NCBI RefSeq assembly: GCF_002127325.2
Contig: NC_035437.2
Span: 169,056,265-169,120,264 of the forward strand
DNA length: 64,000 nt
Direction of reading: 5' to 3'
Source of the DNA: Helianthus annuus
Taxonomy: Eukaryota > Streptophyta > Magnoliopsida > Asterales > Asteraceae
In this document: piece by piece, positions 1 through 11,284 of the stretch
Layout: each line of letters starts with the position of its first letter
Numbering within the stretch: position 1 is the stretch's first letter
Program-made: the position numbers and the translations under genes
The notes under the pieces: model-generated
Told to the model about the DNA's origin: nothing
Seen by the model: the letters and a program-made list of their open reading frames with translations, nothing else
Databases searched by the model: none

Positions 1-659
1 CGTGAGTCAAGGGTGTTGTGTATTGCCTGAAATGAATCATGCGTAGCTCAAATTCAGAGGTAGCAAGAGTTGGCACCTTGTGCCTAAAAGCCGCCTCTCT
101 CGGAGGAACATTCACAACTGTGAAGACTCGTCAGTTCTCTTGATTGCAAGAAAGTGTGCTGGTAACTTGGGTCTATCTATGATCACCCAGGTGATAATGT
201 TTCCGTTTCGAGTTACAAGTAGACTAGTGACCAGATCCATGGCAGTCTGTTCTCATTTCCATACATGTCCTTTTGGTTGCTATTATCTCACCTTGACTTT
301 CCCACAAGTTAAACATCGTTCTCATGCGTTGCTATGTGGGCCTTCAGGCCCAGTCACCCATATATGGTCTTCAGGTTTTAATTCATCCTATCTAAACTCA
401 GATGAATATGATATCGAGGCCCGTGTACTTCATCTACACCAGTTCCCTAAGGTTGCTGTATAGTGGGGTCCATATTCGTTCCATGAAGTAGCAATTGTCG
501 TCCGTCCTGCCAAAGGTTGCTTCCCCATGCCCCGCATGGGTCAATATTGAGAACTCTCTTCCTCTAGTTCTTCAATTTGTACTGAGCGAGTCTGATCAAG
601 TAGGTTAGAGTCGATGGTGTGCTGCGAGGCTCGTACACGTCTAGGTTTCACAGTCGAAG

Positions 660-1100
660 TTAATCAAAGGTTCCATCCAGCGATGCCATCACATGATTAG
701 CTCTCTCAAAACAAGGATACACGGGAGGCCCATGCGATCGGTCTAAATAGTGCAATTGGTACCGTCCAACTAATGCCTCCAACTTAAATCCAAAGACCAT
801 GGTTTCTATCGTAGGTTGTGATTCATGCAACTCTTCTTGTAATTCCACTACATAAGCCATCACTTTCTCATTTTGTATCGGCGTGTAACTGAGAATCTGA
901 TTCGAATCATCATAGTATACCACCAGATCACATGTACCCTCGGGTAAAGACAATACCCAGTGCATTGTAGAGTTGAGTTTCAAAAGCTGAAAAGACGTTC
1001 TCCTGTTTTGTCTCCCACGAACACAGCACCCTGCTGTGCTCAAGGGAGTCAAGCTGTGCGATCTTCGAAAACCCTGTGATGAATCTACAATAGCATCCAC
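660..1100 (-). pseudogene. Ty3/gypsy RNase H domain remnant
   Basis: The frame contains LSLPEGTCDLVVYYDDSN followed by NEKVMAYVVELQEELHESQPT and then a VFGFKLEALVGRYQLHY segment. This matches, position by position, the gypsy RNase H pattern LPEGTEDFVVYCDAS / GKVIAYASRQLK / ELAAVVFALKIWRHYLYG. One of the acidic catalytic positions is kept as YDDS. The upstream part of the frame (residues 1-45) does not match RNase H and probably reads through a frameshift. It is non-functional. Confidence 0.75.
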
Positions 1101-1229
1101 CGAAACCAGGAAATTGTTGTACCCCCGAAGGAATCTTTGGTGTCAATCAGTTTCTAACAAAATGGATCCTAGCACATTCCACGCGTATTCCCACTTCGTT
1201 GGTTACATGATCAAATGCATTTCTCGAAT

Positions 1230-1421
1230 CTAGATGTTACATTTAGCAAAGACTTCGCGCGGAGTGGCTCCTCCCTCAGGAGCTCTAAAACGAGATACAT
1301 ATACCACCCATGTTGTTCCTTTCTCCTGGAAGCGATTTAAAACATCATCAAAACACGGTCGATTCATGTGATCCATTAAGCTGCTGGTGTGTTGATTAAC
1401 CCAACGGTCATGAAATACCAA
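1230..1421 (-). pseudogene. Ty3/gypsy reverse transcriptase remnant
   Basis: A short minus-strand frame containing SLMDHMNRPCFDDVLNRF. This corresponds to the conserved segment just before the catalytic FIDDILVYS box of gypsy RTs (FMDLMNRVF.PYLDKFVIVF). The catalytic YVDD-type box itself is lost to substitutions. It lies upstream (in element orientation) of the RNase H remnant, the correct gypsy order RT then RH. Confidence 0.6.
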
Positions 1422-3616
1422 GTCACACTGGCCGCATTGCGTTTAATATGTTGTTGTAGGAACATTCTCCCCTAGAACTTCCATCTGGTGATAGCTCACT
1501 CGTTAGTCAATCCTCGAATGGGGCTTGACCCTCGCAGCTGGTTGACAGGTTGTTAATACATGATCGAGGCCAACGGTTCGTGACTGCCACCTTGATGAGT
1601 TCTCGATAATCAGTACACATACGAAAAGGCGTATCTCCACAAATATAACTGTGGCTCCCCGAAGTGAAAACTAGGTCCTACAAAACTCCTCCCCAACTGT
1701 TTCTGTAGTTGATTAGACAATTCTTGCAACCCTCCTGGTGCAAGATGGTAAGAGTGCGTGTAGTCAGGGCTGCCCCTGGCGTGAGATCAGGCTGAGATTT
1801 CGCCTAACAGTCGTTGAAGTAAACCCGAAAGTTCCTTGGGTAGCACACCGAAAGGAATCACGAATGATTGGTGGATCATCGATCCTCTGTTCCCTTAGCC
1901 CTAACATCAGTAACGGTTGCTAGTATAGTGGCGTAATCCCTTCGTAGACAATTCTGGCCTTCATAGCTGAAATGGCGCTATCCTTTGTACCACTCTGACG
2001 CTTTAGAACAAATAACGATTTTCCACACAAAATTTTGTCCTCACTGGTGTATCTGAGCGATCTCTGGATAACCAATCCACACTAACTACTGTATTGCAAC
2101 CATCAAGGGTAGTAGAAGGAAGGTTGACGTCGAACACTTGTCCCAGATGGTCGAGTTTACATCGCAGCGGACATATGAGGTTTCATTTGACTTATCATCC
2201 CTTACTGCCACAACAAGTTCGGTTTCAAGAAACATCAGGGCAAACAGATCGGAGACGAAGCGAACAGCTACCCATCCAAGCTATCGTGTTGCTATTATGC
2301 CTGGTATAGTCTATGCCAATACCAAGTGTCCTTCCATGAGCTTCATTTCCAGTGTTGTTTTCGTCACGAGAATTTCCAGTACTGCCGTCGTTCCCTTGGT
2401 TGTTGCTGTCTTGATTGACCAACGGCCAATCCGTGTGGTAAACGTTTTTCACTCCCATAGTGAGGACTACTATTACGAGTACCCTGATGTTGTCGTAACT
2501 GTTACTTCTGCTTATTGTTTCATGAAGCGGAGTCCTATGATCCTCCACTGACAGGATCCATCTTCTACTATTCTGTGCCACGTTCTAAGATGCTACTCAT
2601 TGTGCTGACAGCGGTGCATTCCACACCGTATTCGATTGTCATTACTTACGTTCCGAGTGATTCGTAAAAGCTGACTCCCATGAGTCACTGGCAGAGGTTA
2701 AAGAGTCGATTGTATTCTATTCGTTGGTGTTCGCTGTCGGTCATCAGAGTCGTCCAATGTTTGAGGTTGGTGAAGTACTACATTTACCCTCTCATCCAAC
2801 GATGTTGCAAGTTGTCTATGTATTACACAGTCTGTTGCGAGGGCGTTACAGAAATGGTCGTGATTCGAGATTCGAGACGTCAATATGTCAAGTTCCAACA
2901 AACGAAGAAAAATGGAAAGATATAGATCGTTCATCGTTGTGCATCACCCCACTCGGGGATGTTCGTATAAGCACCTAGCACTCTACACAGTCCACTAGGC
3001 GTTCAGTTAGGTGTTCAGGTAATACTCGATAGCATCGGAATTCGAAAGGTTTCAAAGGAAAAATGGAAAGATCACATTCGTGTAGGAGACAATCTCGACT
3101 ATTTCTCCTATAGGTTATCAGGTTTCGCATCGATCAAATGATAGTTCAGAATGAGAAAAAAAATCAAGTATCACCTTAAAGTCTACAACTTTCAAGTTCA
3201 CATACAGTAGGGGAGATTCCCTCTTGCACTCGTTAAGCCTCATTGGGAATTGCATGCACCACGCATTATTATTATGTGTGCACCCATGATAATAAGGCGG
3301 TTTGCATGCTCCTCTCGACGCTTCTTAACTTATGTTCGAAGTTTCTCCCACTCCAATCAACACAGGTATGTACTAACAGCAAAACTAGGATTTACAAGAT
3401 GCAAGTGTTGTGTTATGCTATCGACGTGTCATGATATCTATCTTGTTGTATCGTGCATGCTATGTGTATAGATATGTCTACTAAACATGTGATGTATACT
3501 GTAACGAGGAACGAACCTTCCAATCTGAAGCTGAGTGTCATGGTCATCGTTTGGATCAATTCGGTTATAGTCTGGTTTTATGAAAACGTTTTAAAACCAA
3601 GTTCTCTATAACCAGT

Positions 3617-3629
3617 GGCTCTGATACCA
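3617..3629 (-). other. Primer-binding site of the LTR retrotransposon (tRNA-iMet type)
   Basis: The minus strand reads TGGTATCAGAGCC three bases after the LTR end. This is complementary to the 3' end of plant initiator methionine tRNA, the usual primer of Ty3/gypsy and Ty1/copia elements. It fixes the element orientation as minus and identifies the LTR at 3633-6192 as the 5' LTR. Confidence 0.9.
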
Positions 3630-3632
3630 AAC

Positions 3633-6192
3633 TGTCACACCCCCAAAATACCACATGCGAAAACCCCCGCGAGGCGTGTGACGTACCAGGATCCAAGCCA
3701 CCAATCATATTGAACTCATAAATGTATTTAAATAAAACTTTCATTCATTAGCTTAAAGTGTTACAAATATTACATGACATTCATTGTATACAGCGGAAGC
3801 ATTTCTCATTTGTTAAGTGTTCCGTAAAATATGTGTATATAAACCATTAAGCTTGTATTGCGATTCCATGTATCTCGACCCATGATCACTCCAGCCTCCC
3901 AGACAGCAAGTTCCACAAGATATAACTCAATAGACCTGCAAGCATGCAGACAAGTGTGTCAGACGACGCTGGTGAGTTCAAAGTTTTGTTAACGCGTTTA
4001 ATTACCAGATGTGTGTTTACAACAGTTCAAGGTTTTGTTTTGATGTTGTTATTACTCGATTACCGTATGTGGCGACTAGATGTGAATGCCCAACCCCAAT
4101 GCCTCCATTTAGGCATTGGTCATGATGTCAAGGTATCAAACAACCTTGAATAGATGTAAGGGGTCTTATATGTACACGATGTGAATGCCCAACCCCAATG
4201 CCTCGAACTAGGCATTGGTCATGAAGTCCAGGTAATTAGTTCACGCCCGTCCTTTCGGCCCGGTGTGAGGGTGCCAAACCTAATAGCGCTATCAACTAAA
4301 TACCTCGTTGCTTCTTCAGCAACACGGTAGATGTACGGGGTCTTACATGATTTATACTGTGTTCAATAACCAACATCCCAATTAAACAGTTTACCCAGTA
4401 TTCCCTTCAGAAACGTTTACCAGATGTCCCAAACCACCGGGACGCATGCTTAGAAAAGTGCAGTGAACTCACCTTGGTTTGCTCGGTAGGATTAGTTATT
4501 CGATTAATAGTTGCTCAAACACGCCCTATCATGGTTATCGACAACAATCAGTTTCATGTACACATAACCTACGTATCTTACGTACGGTTAACTCATGTAT
4601 TCCTAGTTCACATACCCCACATTTAATATACAAGTAATACATGCACGTAGTTCAAATCATGTTTAGTTAATACATAAGTTATCACATACTCTACCTTTAA
4701 TACTTGCACACACATGAAGTCCATGCTACATCTCGCTAATACACCAGCCTAAAGTCATCATATATTCACTCATCATTCCACTCGGTTTTCATGCATCACA
4801 CATAAACCAAATTGTTAATAACACATTCTATCACATAAATCATCATCATATCAAGTTCTGTATCATAACTACACTAACTAATATAGCTAGCTATTCCTGT
4901 TCGATCTATGCATACATATTAATAGGAGTTGGTCGCCTCTATATCAATTTATAATGACCATCACCATTACGGTTTACCCACACAAGAGACCAGCATCACA
5001 CAAGAAGCCAAAACCATTTAGTGGTCTAACACCTTTTTAAACTAGTCATAATATTACTGATTTTGATCAAGTTATCATTGTCAAGGATTCGTGTAACCAA
5101 GTCAATGTCAGAACATATTAATCTATTTTTTTGTGCATACATCAGGTAACAGTTATGCGGTCATCAAACATCACACGTCCCACCCATGTATATTATCATC
5201 ACCCTCATCGTTTTCTAACAGCCAACAATAGATCATGAGCAGCAGTTATTCAAATCACGAGAATTCATCAACAACATTAATCAGAACCATTAAACATGCA
5301 TTTTCTTTTATCGTATGCACCGCAACAGATTCGAACATCATCTTTGTTATTTAAAACACCCAATACACGCAATTACTTACACCGGAAGTATTATTCTTAA
5401 CCATGCGAAACTGTGAACATTTACGCATAACGGATTCGACGAAAGTCGAATAAGCATTCATGAATAACCTCGACATGGTTTTATATACGTGATTGAGGGC
5501 CGCAACATTATTAACAATCGAAACCGCTAATCCGTATATATTTAACACAACCTAACATCACAGTTCATGCATGTCGACAAGCAATCCTAATCCGTTTATA
5601 ACTCTACTCGTCACATTATCAATATATAGTAAACACATACATGAACAATCAGGCAAAGATTACTAACCGATAATCTTCACAATCACTATGCAACCGGAAC
5701 AGGAGGACCAAGGTGTAATCGGAACAGGAGAGGGGAACCTTGTTACAGCCGTCGTTTGGGTGAGAAGTAGGGTTTAGGGTTTACTAAAACCGTGCAAAAA
5801 GATTGTATGCCCCCATCATAGTTTCACGTAAATATAATTTAGAGAAGGGTGGGCCATGGCCGGTTGGGCTTAAAGGAAAAGCTGACCAAGAGTTGGGCTT
5901 AATGTTTGATATGTAGCATGTGCTTAACACTTGTGTAATCCAAGTGTTTGCAAGTATTTTGAGCCGTAGAGTTTATCAATGTGGGGACCGCTAATTTCTT
6001 AGATGCACAACGAATGTACCATGTCTTATGTTTAGGGAATTTATTAAGGTTACGAGTGTTGAGTGAAAAGAATAACATACTTACATTTAGCGGAATTATA
6101 ACACCCCCAATACGCTTCCCATCGAAAGAGAAAACGGAACATTAAGGTCACAAAATTAAACGACACTAACCTCAGAAGTTTGGGTTGTCACA
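3633..6192 (-). repeat. 5' LTR (2,560 bp) of the Ty3/gypsy element
   Basis: In element orientation it starts TGTGACAACCC at 6192 and ends GGGGGTGTGACA at 3633, directly before the PBS. Both ends carry the short inverted TGTGACA/TGTCACA. The last 120 bp match the end of the LTR at 31642 (same CTGGTACGTCACACG...CTCGCGG block), so both belong to one family or close relatives. It contains two copies of a small stem-loop (CCAATGCCT...AGGCATTGG) near 4092-4120 and 4192-4220, and the palindrome TAGCGCTA at 4284 that recurs in the two other LTRs of this window. Confidence 0.88.
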
Positions 6193-7196
6193 CAGGAGCT
6201 GCTTGTTGGCCCTGTGTAGGTATTAGAAAATCGGGTATTAAGAGAAATCGGGTAGGGTTCGGGTACAGGTATTGAAGAGAAAAGTCATACCCTATGTACC
6301 CGGGTAAGGTATAATCGGGTTCGGGTATTGGAACCGGTATTAATACCCGATTTTAAAAAATGTTTTTTTTTATTTTACATAAAAATAATTGTGTTTAAAA
6401 ATTAAATTTGGTTTGTAAAACTAATTAAAAACCAATTACAATATTTTGAACGATGAGAATCTTTAACTTGTTGTGAGAGAGATCACACACCCTCTTAAAC
6501 AGAGGACCCTAACCCTACTCTGGACAGACTATCCTGTCTTAACCGGGTCCACACTGGCGTCAGAGTTTGGCTAACGGCGTTCCCCGGTAAACCATACTAC
6601 CCACTGCTAGTGGCAGGGGCTTGCGCCGCCACAAGAAAGAATCTCTTTGACAGAAAGCACAATGGACTAAAACCCGGAGTGGCTCGGGCTCGAACTCTTG
6701 ACCTAGGGTCTGGGAGAACTAGCCTTCATTGCCATTATCCACCAATTATGGCGCTAATGGGGATTGAACTTGGGTCTCCAAGGAGAACCCAAGTCTTTCC
6801 AACCACTAGACCACAAGTGATGGATAACATAAATTAACTCAAATACAAATAATTTGTTTTATAATATGCATTTATAAAAAACTTAAATATAAAATTTGCA
6901 AAGTAAACATAAAAAGATACCTTAAAAATTCGGGTATTCTATTGGGTATTAAATAAACCGGTATCGGGTAGGGTATAACCGGGTTCGGGTATAGGGTATG
7001 ACCGGTTCCGGGTATTTTCGTGCTTAAATCGGGTACGGTTTGGTTACGGGTATTGAGTTCAAAATGTATACCCTACGGATAGGGTCGGGTTCGGTTACGG
7101 GTTTACAATACTCGGGTACAAAAATAACCGGTTTCGTGTTTTTTATCGGGTCCGGTTCCAGGTACGGGTTTTTTGTGCACATCTATGTGCAACAAC
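6193..7196. mobile_element. hAT-like non-autonomous element rich in CGGGTA/CGGGTTCGGG, interrupted by a SINE
   Basis: Dense, degenerate CGGGTA, GGGTTCGG and ACCGGT motifs run from about 6215 to 6360 and again from about 6925 to 7180, on either side of a SINE. Clusters of such motifs near both ends are typical of plant hAT elements with sub-terminal transposase-binding repeats. Possible termini are TAGGTATTAGAAAA near 6215 and the inverse of TAGATGTGCACAAAA near 7190. No convincing 8-bp target duplication was found, so the boundaries are approximate. Confidence 0.55.
6453..6825 (-). mobile_element. tRNA-derived SINE, copy 1 (about 370 bp)
   Basis: In minus orientation the head carries pol III-type internal promoter boxes: an A box in TGGTCTAGTGGTTGG and a B box GTTCAATCCCC. 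The body includes a second GAGTTCGAGCCCGAG, and the tail is TTAAAGATTCTCATCG. The body is clearly homologous to the copy at 27126-27447. It is nested inside the CGGGTA-rich element, so it inserted later. The apparent 75-residue plus-strand reading frame over it is not a gene. Confidence 0.8.
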
Positions 7197-7396
7197 TAAT
7201 AATCGCATAGGAATTTACACAGGGCCGGCCCAAGCCCAAGTATTTTGAGGCTTGGGCTTTGGGCCTCCAAATAAGTAGGGCCTCCAACTTTAAAAAAAAA
7301 CAGTAAATAATTATATATGATATTTGGGCTTGGTTGCGATGGATATTATTGATGTATAGCAGGTTTTTAGTATACTATTATCTTGTATACTATCTA
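7197..7396. other. Intergenic repeat-like DNA (GGGCCGGCCCAAGC motif)
   Basis: No gene is seen. A palindromic GGGCCGGCCC followed by AAGCCCAAG...CTTGGGCTT and GGGCCTCCA occurs at 7223-7290. A related GGGCCGG/GGCCTTGGGGCC block occurs near 34543-34600. This looks like the terminal part of an old DNA transposon, but the partner end was not found. Confidence 0.35.
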
Positions 7397-9168
7397 TCTA
7401 CTATAATAAAAGAAACCAAGTTTTGGACACGTGTCATTCATTGAAGCCATCTATTTTTATAGATAATTAATATTAATTAAAAGATAAATATACAATTAAA
7501 TTTAATATAAATTTAAATAATTCATATAGGAGATAATATATATAATATTTTAAAATAGAGTAAATTACAAAAATCGTCCTTTATGTATGTCACTTATTGC
7601 AAACTGTGTCCATTGTCTTCAATAATTAAAGAAAATTTGAAAGTTATATCCTTTAGCCCTAACTCAGTTAATTTAAATGATTTATTTATTTTATTAAACT
7701 AAAATAGTTAAGGGTAGAACCTATTTCAAAAATGTTTAAAAGGTGTTTATTGGTTCTATACTTATATTTTCGTGTTTAATTCTCAACTCAAATACGGTAA
7801 TCAGTATGTTTACATGACATTTATAAGAACAATTACCGCAATCACCCCATCTATCGTATATCGAGTATAACCGTTAGTTTTTTTAAGATATAAATTTTTA
7901 TTAGATTCATTCAACCTGTGTAATAAACGAGTTTTTTAAAAATATAATATTTTTATTTTTTACTATACAAAATTACATTTATGCAACTCGTGTAATACTC
8001 GATGTTTTAAAAAATATAACTTTTTTTATTATATAATATATAAAATTAGATTTATTCAATACATATAATACATAGGATTTATAAAGATATAACTTTTTTA
8101 TTGTTTGGTATATAAGATGACATGTGTTCAACCCGTATAACACAGCCTCTCGCTTTAGTCTCCCTAACGGTCGAACTTAGTCTCGCTCCTCAGCTCGACG
8201 AGGTTCTTAAAAATGTAACTTTTTTATTATTTAACTAGATTTACCACTGCGGCGGGGATTCAATAGTTATATATCATGTTAGATGAAAGGCAGATGTTTC
8301 TCACATGACCACGAACCTGTGTGTAAAACCGAGAAAAAAATAACTTAGTCGATCTCTGACTCGCACGTTGCGACAGACCTATCAAATGGGGGAAAATAGA
8401 CGCGCTGCGACGAACATGTCAAACAGGAAAAAAAATAGATGAAAAAACGTTGAACCCCACACGCATGTTGTGGCGTGTTAAGTCGGAAATTTAGAACGAT
8501 ACGTTAAACGGAGAATTTGTGAAAGATGAAAAATATATAAGAGACTAAAGTTGAAAGTAAAAAAAAATGTTGAGATTAAATTGCAAAAAATGAAAAGTTT
8601 TGTATTGAAAGTAAAAAAATTAAAGGGGTTAAATTGCAAAAAAAAAAAAAAAAAAAAAAAAAAAACTTTTGAAATAGAAGTGAAAAATCAAATTAATCAA
8701 AGAGGTTAAAATAACAAAGATTGAAACTTTAGAGTTAAAAAAGAAATCAATTAAACAAAAGAGATTAATAGATTTAGTTAAATTGATGTTTAATATTATT
8801 ATTATTATGTAATAAAAGAGATAAATAAGAAAATAAGGGTGAGAAATTACCAGAGAATGACACGTGTCCAAAAAGGATTTTTGTTTATTAGTATAAAAAG
8901 ATATATAAAATTAAATTTACTCAACCCGTACAATACACGGGGTTCTTAAAGATATAACTTTTTTTATTATTTAATATATAAAATTACATTTATTCAACCA
9001 ATGTAATAAACGAGATTTTTAAATATATATTGTTTTATTATTTGGTATATAAAATTACATTTATTCAACCCGTGTAATAAACGAGATTTTAAAAGATATA
9101 TTTTTTTATTATTTGGTATATAAAATTGCATTTATTCAACTCGTGTAATACACGGGGTTCTAACCTAG
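7397..9168 (+). mobile_element. Non-autonomous Helitron A with internally repeated terminators
   Basis: The 5' end is A|TCTACTATAATAAAAG (a start four bases earlier is possible). The 3' end is a short hairpin CTCGTGT-AAT-ACACGGG, then eight bases, then CTAG|T, the Helitron hallmark of insertion between A and T with no target duplication. No Rep/helicase frame is present. Inside, a roughly 75-90-bp unit (TATAAAATTACATTTATTCAACCCGTGTAATA...) is repeated imperfectly at 7870-8120 and 8890-9165, and each unit carries a copy of the terminal hairpin. A run of about 26 A lies at 8639-8665. Confidence 0.75.
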
Positions 9169-9955
9169 TAGATTGTTATACGAACATGTGTATATGTATC
9201 AGAAGAGGCTTTGCCAGATCTAGAACAAAATCCACGGGGGTTGGAATTTTCTTGTTGGGTCAGCTCCGGTCATGTTAAAAAAAGATAAATATCAAATCCA
9301 ATTTCAAATATATAACAAAAGTACAATATCTTCTATTAGGAATGTATAATGCAAATAGAATATCCCTATTGCTGATTTCTACGACTTTTATATTTTTAAA
9401 CCTAGCCATTACACTACAAAAACATTACCAAGCAACATATTTTAACATAACATAGCAAACACAATTGTCGCTCATACAAAAGCCATCTTCAATTGATACC
9501 CTGGTTAACCAAAAATTTGTTGGGTTGATGTCGAAATTTCATAATGGTCGATTTCAAAATTTCATAGGAGTCAGTGTTAAAATTTATTGGTGGTCACTCG
9601 GGATAAATCACATAAATATCAAAAGAAAACAAAAATCCATGAGAGAGAGAGAGGATATGACTATGTACTATGTAGTGTAGAGAAATAATCTTAAGATAGA
9701 TGTTGCTCAAGAGAGATGGAAGAGTGAGGAATGAACCCTCCATTTTAATGTGGACTCTTGTTTACACAGGGAGTGGGATGTGGGTTGAATTGGGCCCTAT
9801 GGGCCGGACCTCATTAAGGCCCGAGCTCGAGTATTGAGCCTTACTCGGATATCCATCATCGGGACACAAGTATATCGACATGTGAAGTTAAAACTCGAAA
9901 AAGATTCATGAACTAGATAGCAAAGAGTTAAAGTAACTATCCTATAAAATATAAA
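9169..9955. other. Intergenic, no gene recognised
   Basis: Low-GC DNA between the two Helitrons. A 71-codon open frame at 9465-9680 has no recognisable similarity and no plant gene signals. A short (GA)n run lies at 9640-9655. I see no structured repeat here. Confidence 0.5.
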
Positions 9956-11284
9956 TCTTACTGTATAATAAAAGAAACCAATAAAAGGACGCTTGTCATT
10001 ATTCAAGATCATCTAATATTATTTAATTATAGATAATTATTATTTAATTTAAATTATTAGCCTCAATTTCATACTTATCTTATATGAATTAAATAATAAA
10101 TTAATATTAAATTCTATCCTACTTTAATATTAAATTTTATACTACTTTGAATTTGAAATGAAATCCTTTAAATTTCATAAGAGAAACAATTATTCAATAT
10201 TAAATCAATAAATCTTATAATATATAATTCACTTTTTCAAGAAACTTTTTAGATTTAAAATTCAAAAATTGTTGTCATACGTAGATAATTAGATTTTTCA
10301 ACGGAATGACAAAATTTAAAATTAAAAATTGTTATCGTACTTACATAATTATATTTTTCAAAGATATGACACAATGCATCACAGGAAGATAGACCACACT
10401 CAATTAAACACATTGAAATTTAGTTAATTTAAATATTATTTTTCAAATTAAATTAATTCAAATAAAAATTATAAAAAATAATAATTTATGTTACGAATAA
10501 ATAGCAAAAACGAGAAATAATAGTTTAAACATATGAATTTAATCTAGTCTAAATATTATTTTTCAAATCCAAATAAAAATGATAAAAAATAATTTTATGT
10601 TATGAATAGATAGAAAAAACTGGAAATAATAGTTCAAACATATGAATTTAATCCAAACATAGATGATTTGTTAGCGTGATTCCTATTTACCATTCATGCG
10701 AATGAAAAAATATTTTTTTGTTTACGTGTATTTAAATTATTTACATATTTATGTTTTATCCAGGATAAATATCATATGAAAAAAACATTTAAAAGGAAAT
10801 ATTTCACATTAATAGTAATGCAAGTTTTTTATTATCCACGATTTATTTTTATTAAAATATAAAACACACATGAAATAACAAACCTATAAAGTGGCTAATT
10901 CTTATGTAGGTGATGACCGTTATAATGAAATAACTAATGTATATGACATTGTAAATGGTATGATATATATTACCTTACATATGTATACTATTAACGTGTT
11001 TTGGAATTTTTTTTGTGTCTAACACTCTAACCATTTTTATTATCTTGCAGTTTGTACTACCGACAATGCTTATAGAGACGACAAAATTACAAATAAAATA
11101 ATCAATGTTGTATGTAAGGAGATATTTAGAGAATCATGAATTTTTTATATGTTTTGTGAATTCTAATATATTGTATAGATTTCTCACTTATTTACACTAA
11201 TATGTTATCTTATTTAGTAATAACTTTAAACTTTATATAAATATTATTTGTTATACCCGTGTGTCACACGGGAAACTAAACTAG
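9956..11284 (+). mobile_element. Non-autonomous Helitron B (1.3 kb)
   Basis: It starts A|TCTTACTGTATAATAAAAG, nearly the same 5' end as Helitron A. It ends with hairpin CCCGTGTG-T-CACACGGG, spacer AAACTAAA and CTAG|T. It is extremely AT-rich and contains no transposase frame. An imperfect tandem duplication of about 115 bp (AATATTATTTTTCAAAT...ACATATGAATTTAATC) occupies about 10430-10665. It is the same broad family as Helitron A, 0.8 kb away. Confidence 0.82.

Larger units (their letters stand above)
1..3616 (-). mobile_element. Internal region of a degenerate Ty3/gypsy LTR retrotransposon (truncated by the window start)
   Basis: Reading on the minus strand away from the LTR at 3633-6192, this stretch lies where gag, protease, reverse transcriptase, RNase H and integrase should follow. 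Only pol remnants are recognisable: an RT piece at about 1421-1230 (MNR motif, SLMDHMNRP, resembling the usual FMDLMNRV) and an RNase H piece at about 1100-660. The rest, about 3600-1450 (gag/PR side) and 650-1 (integrase side), holds only short broken frames. The many stops and frameshifts show an old, non-coding copy. The 3' LTR would lie beyond the window start. The LTR and PBS place it in Ty3/gypsy; the clade within it is not determined. Confidence 0.8.

Noticed and set aside
2138..2551. Plus-strand 137-aa frame
   Set aside because: Lies antisense to the gag side of the decayed gypsy element and shows no similarity of its own.
6610..6837. Apparent 75-aa gene, repeated at 27250-27471
   Set aside because: Both frames are translations of the SINE body.
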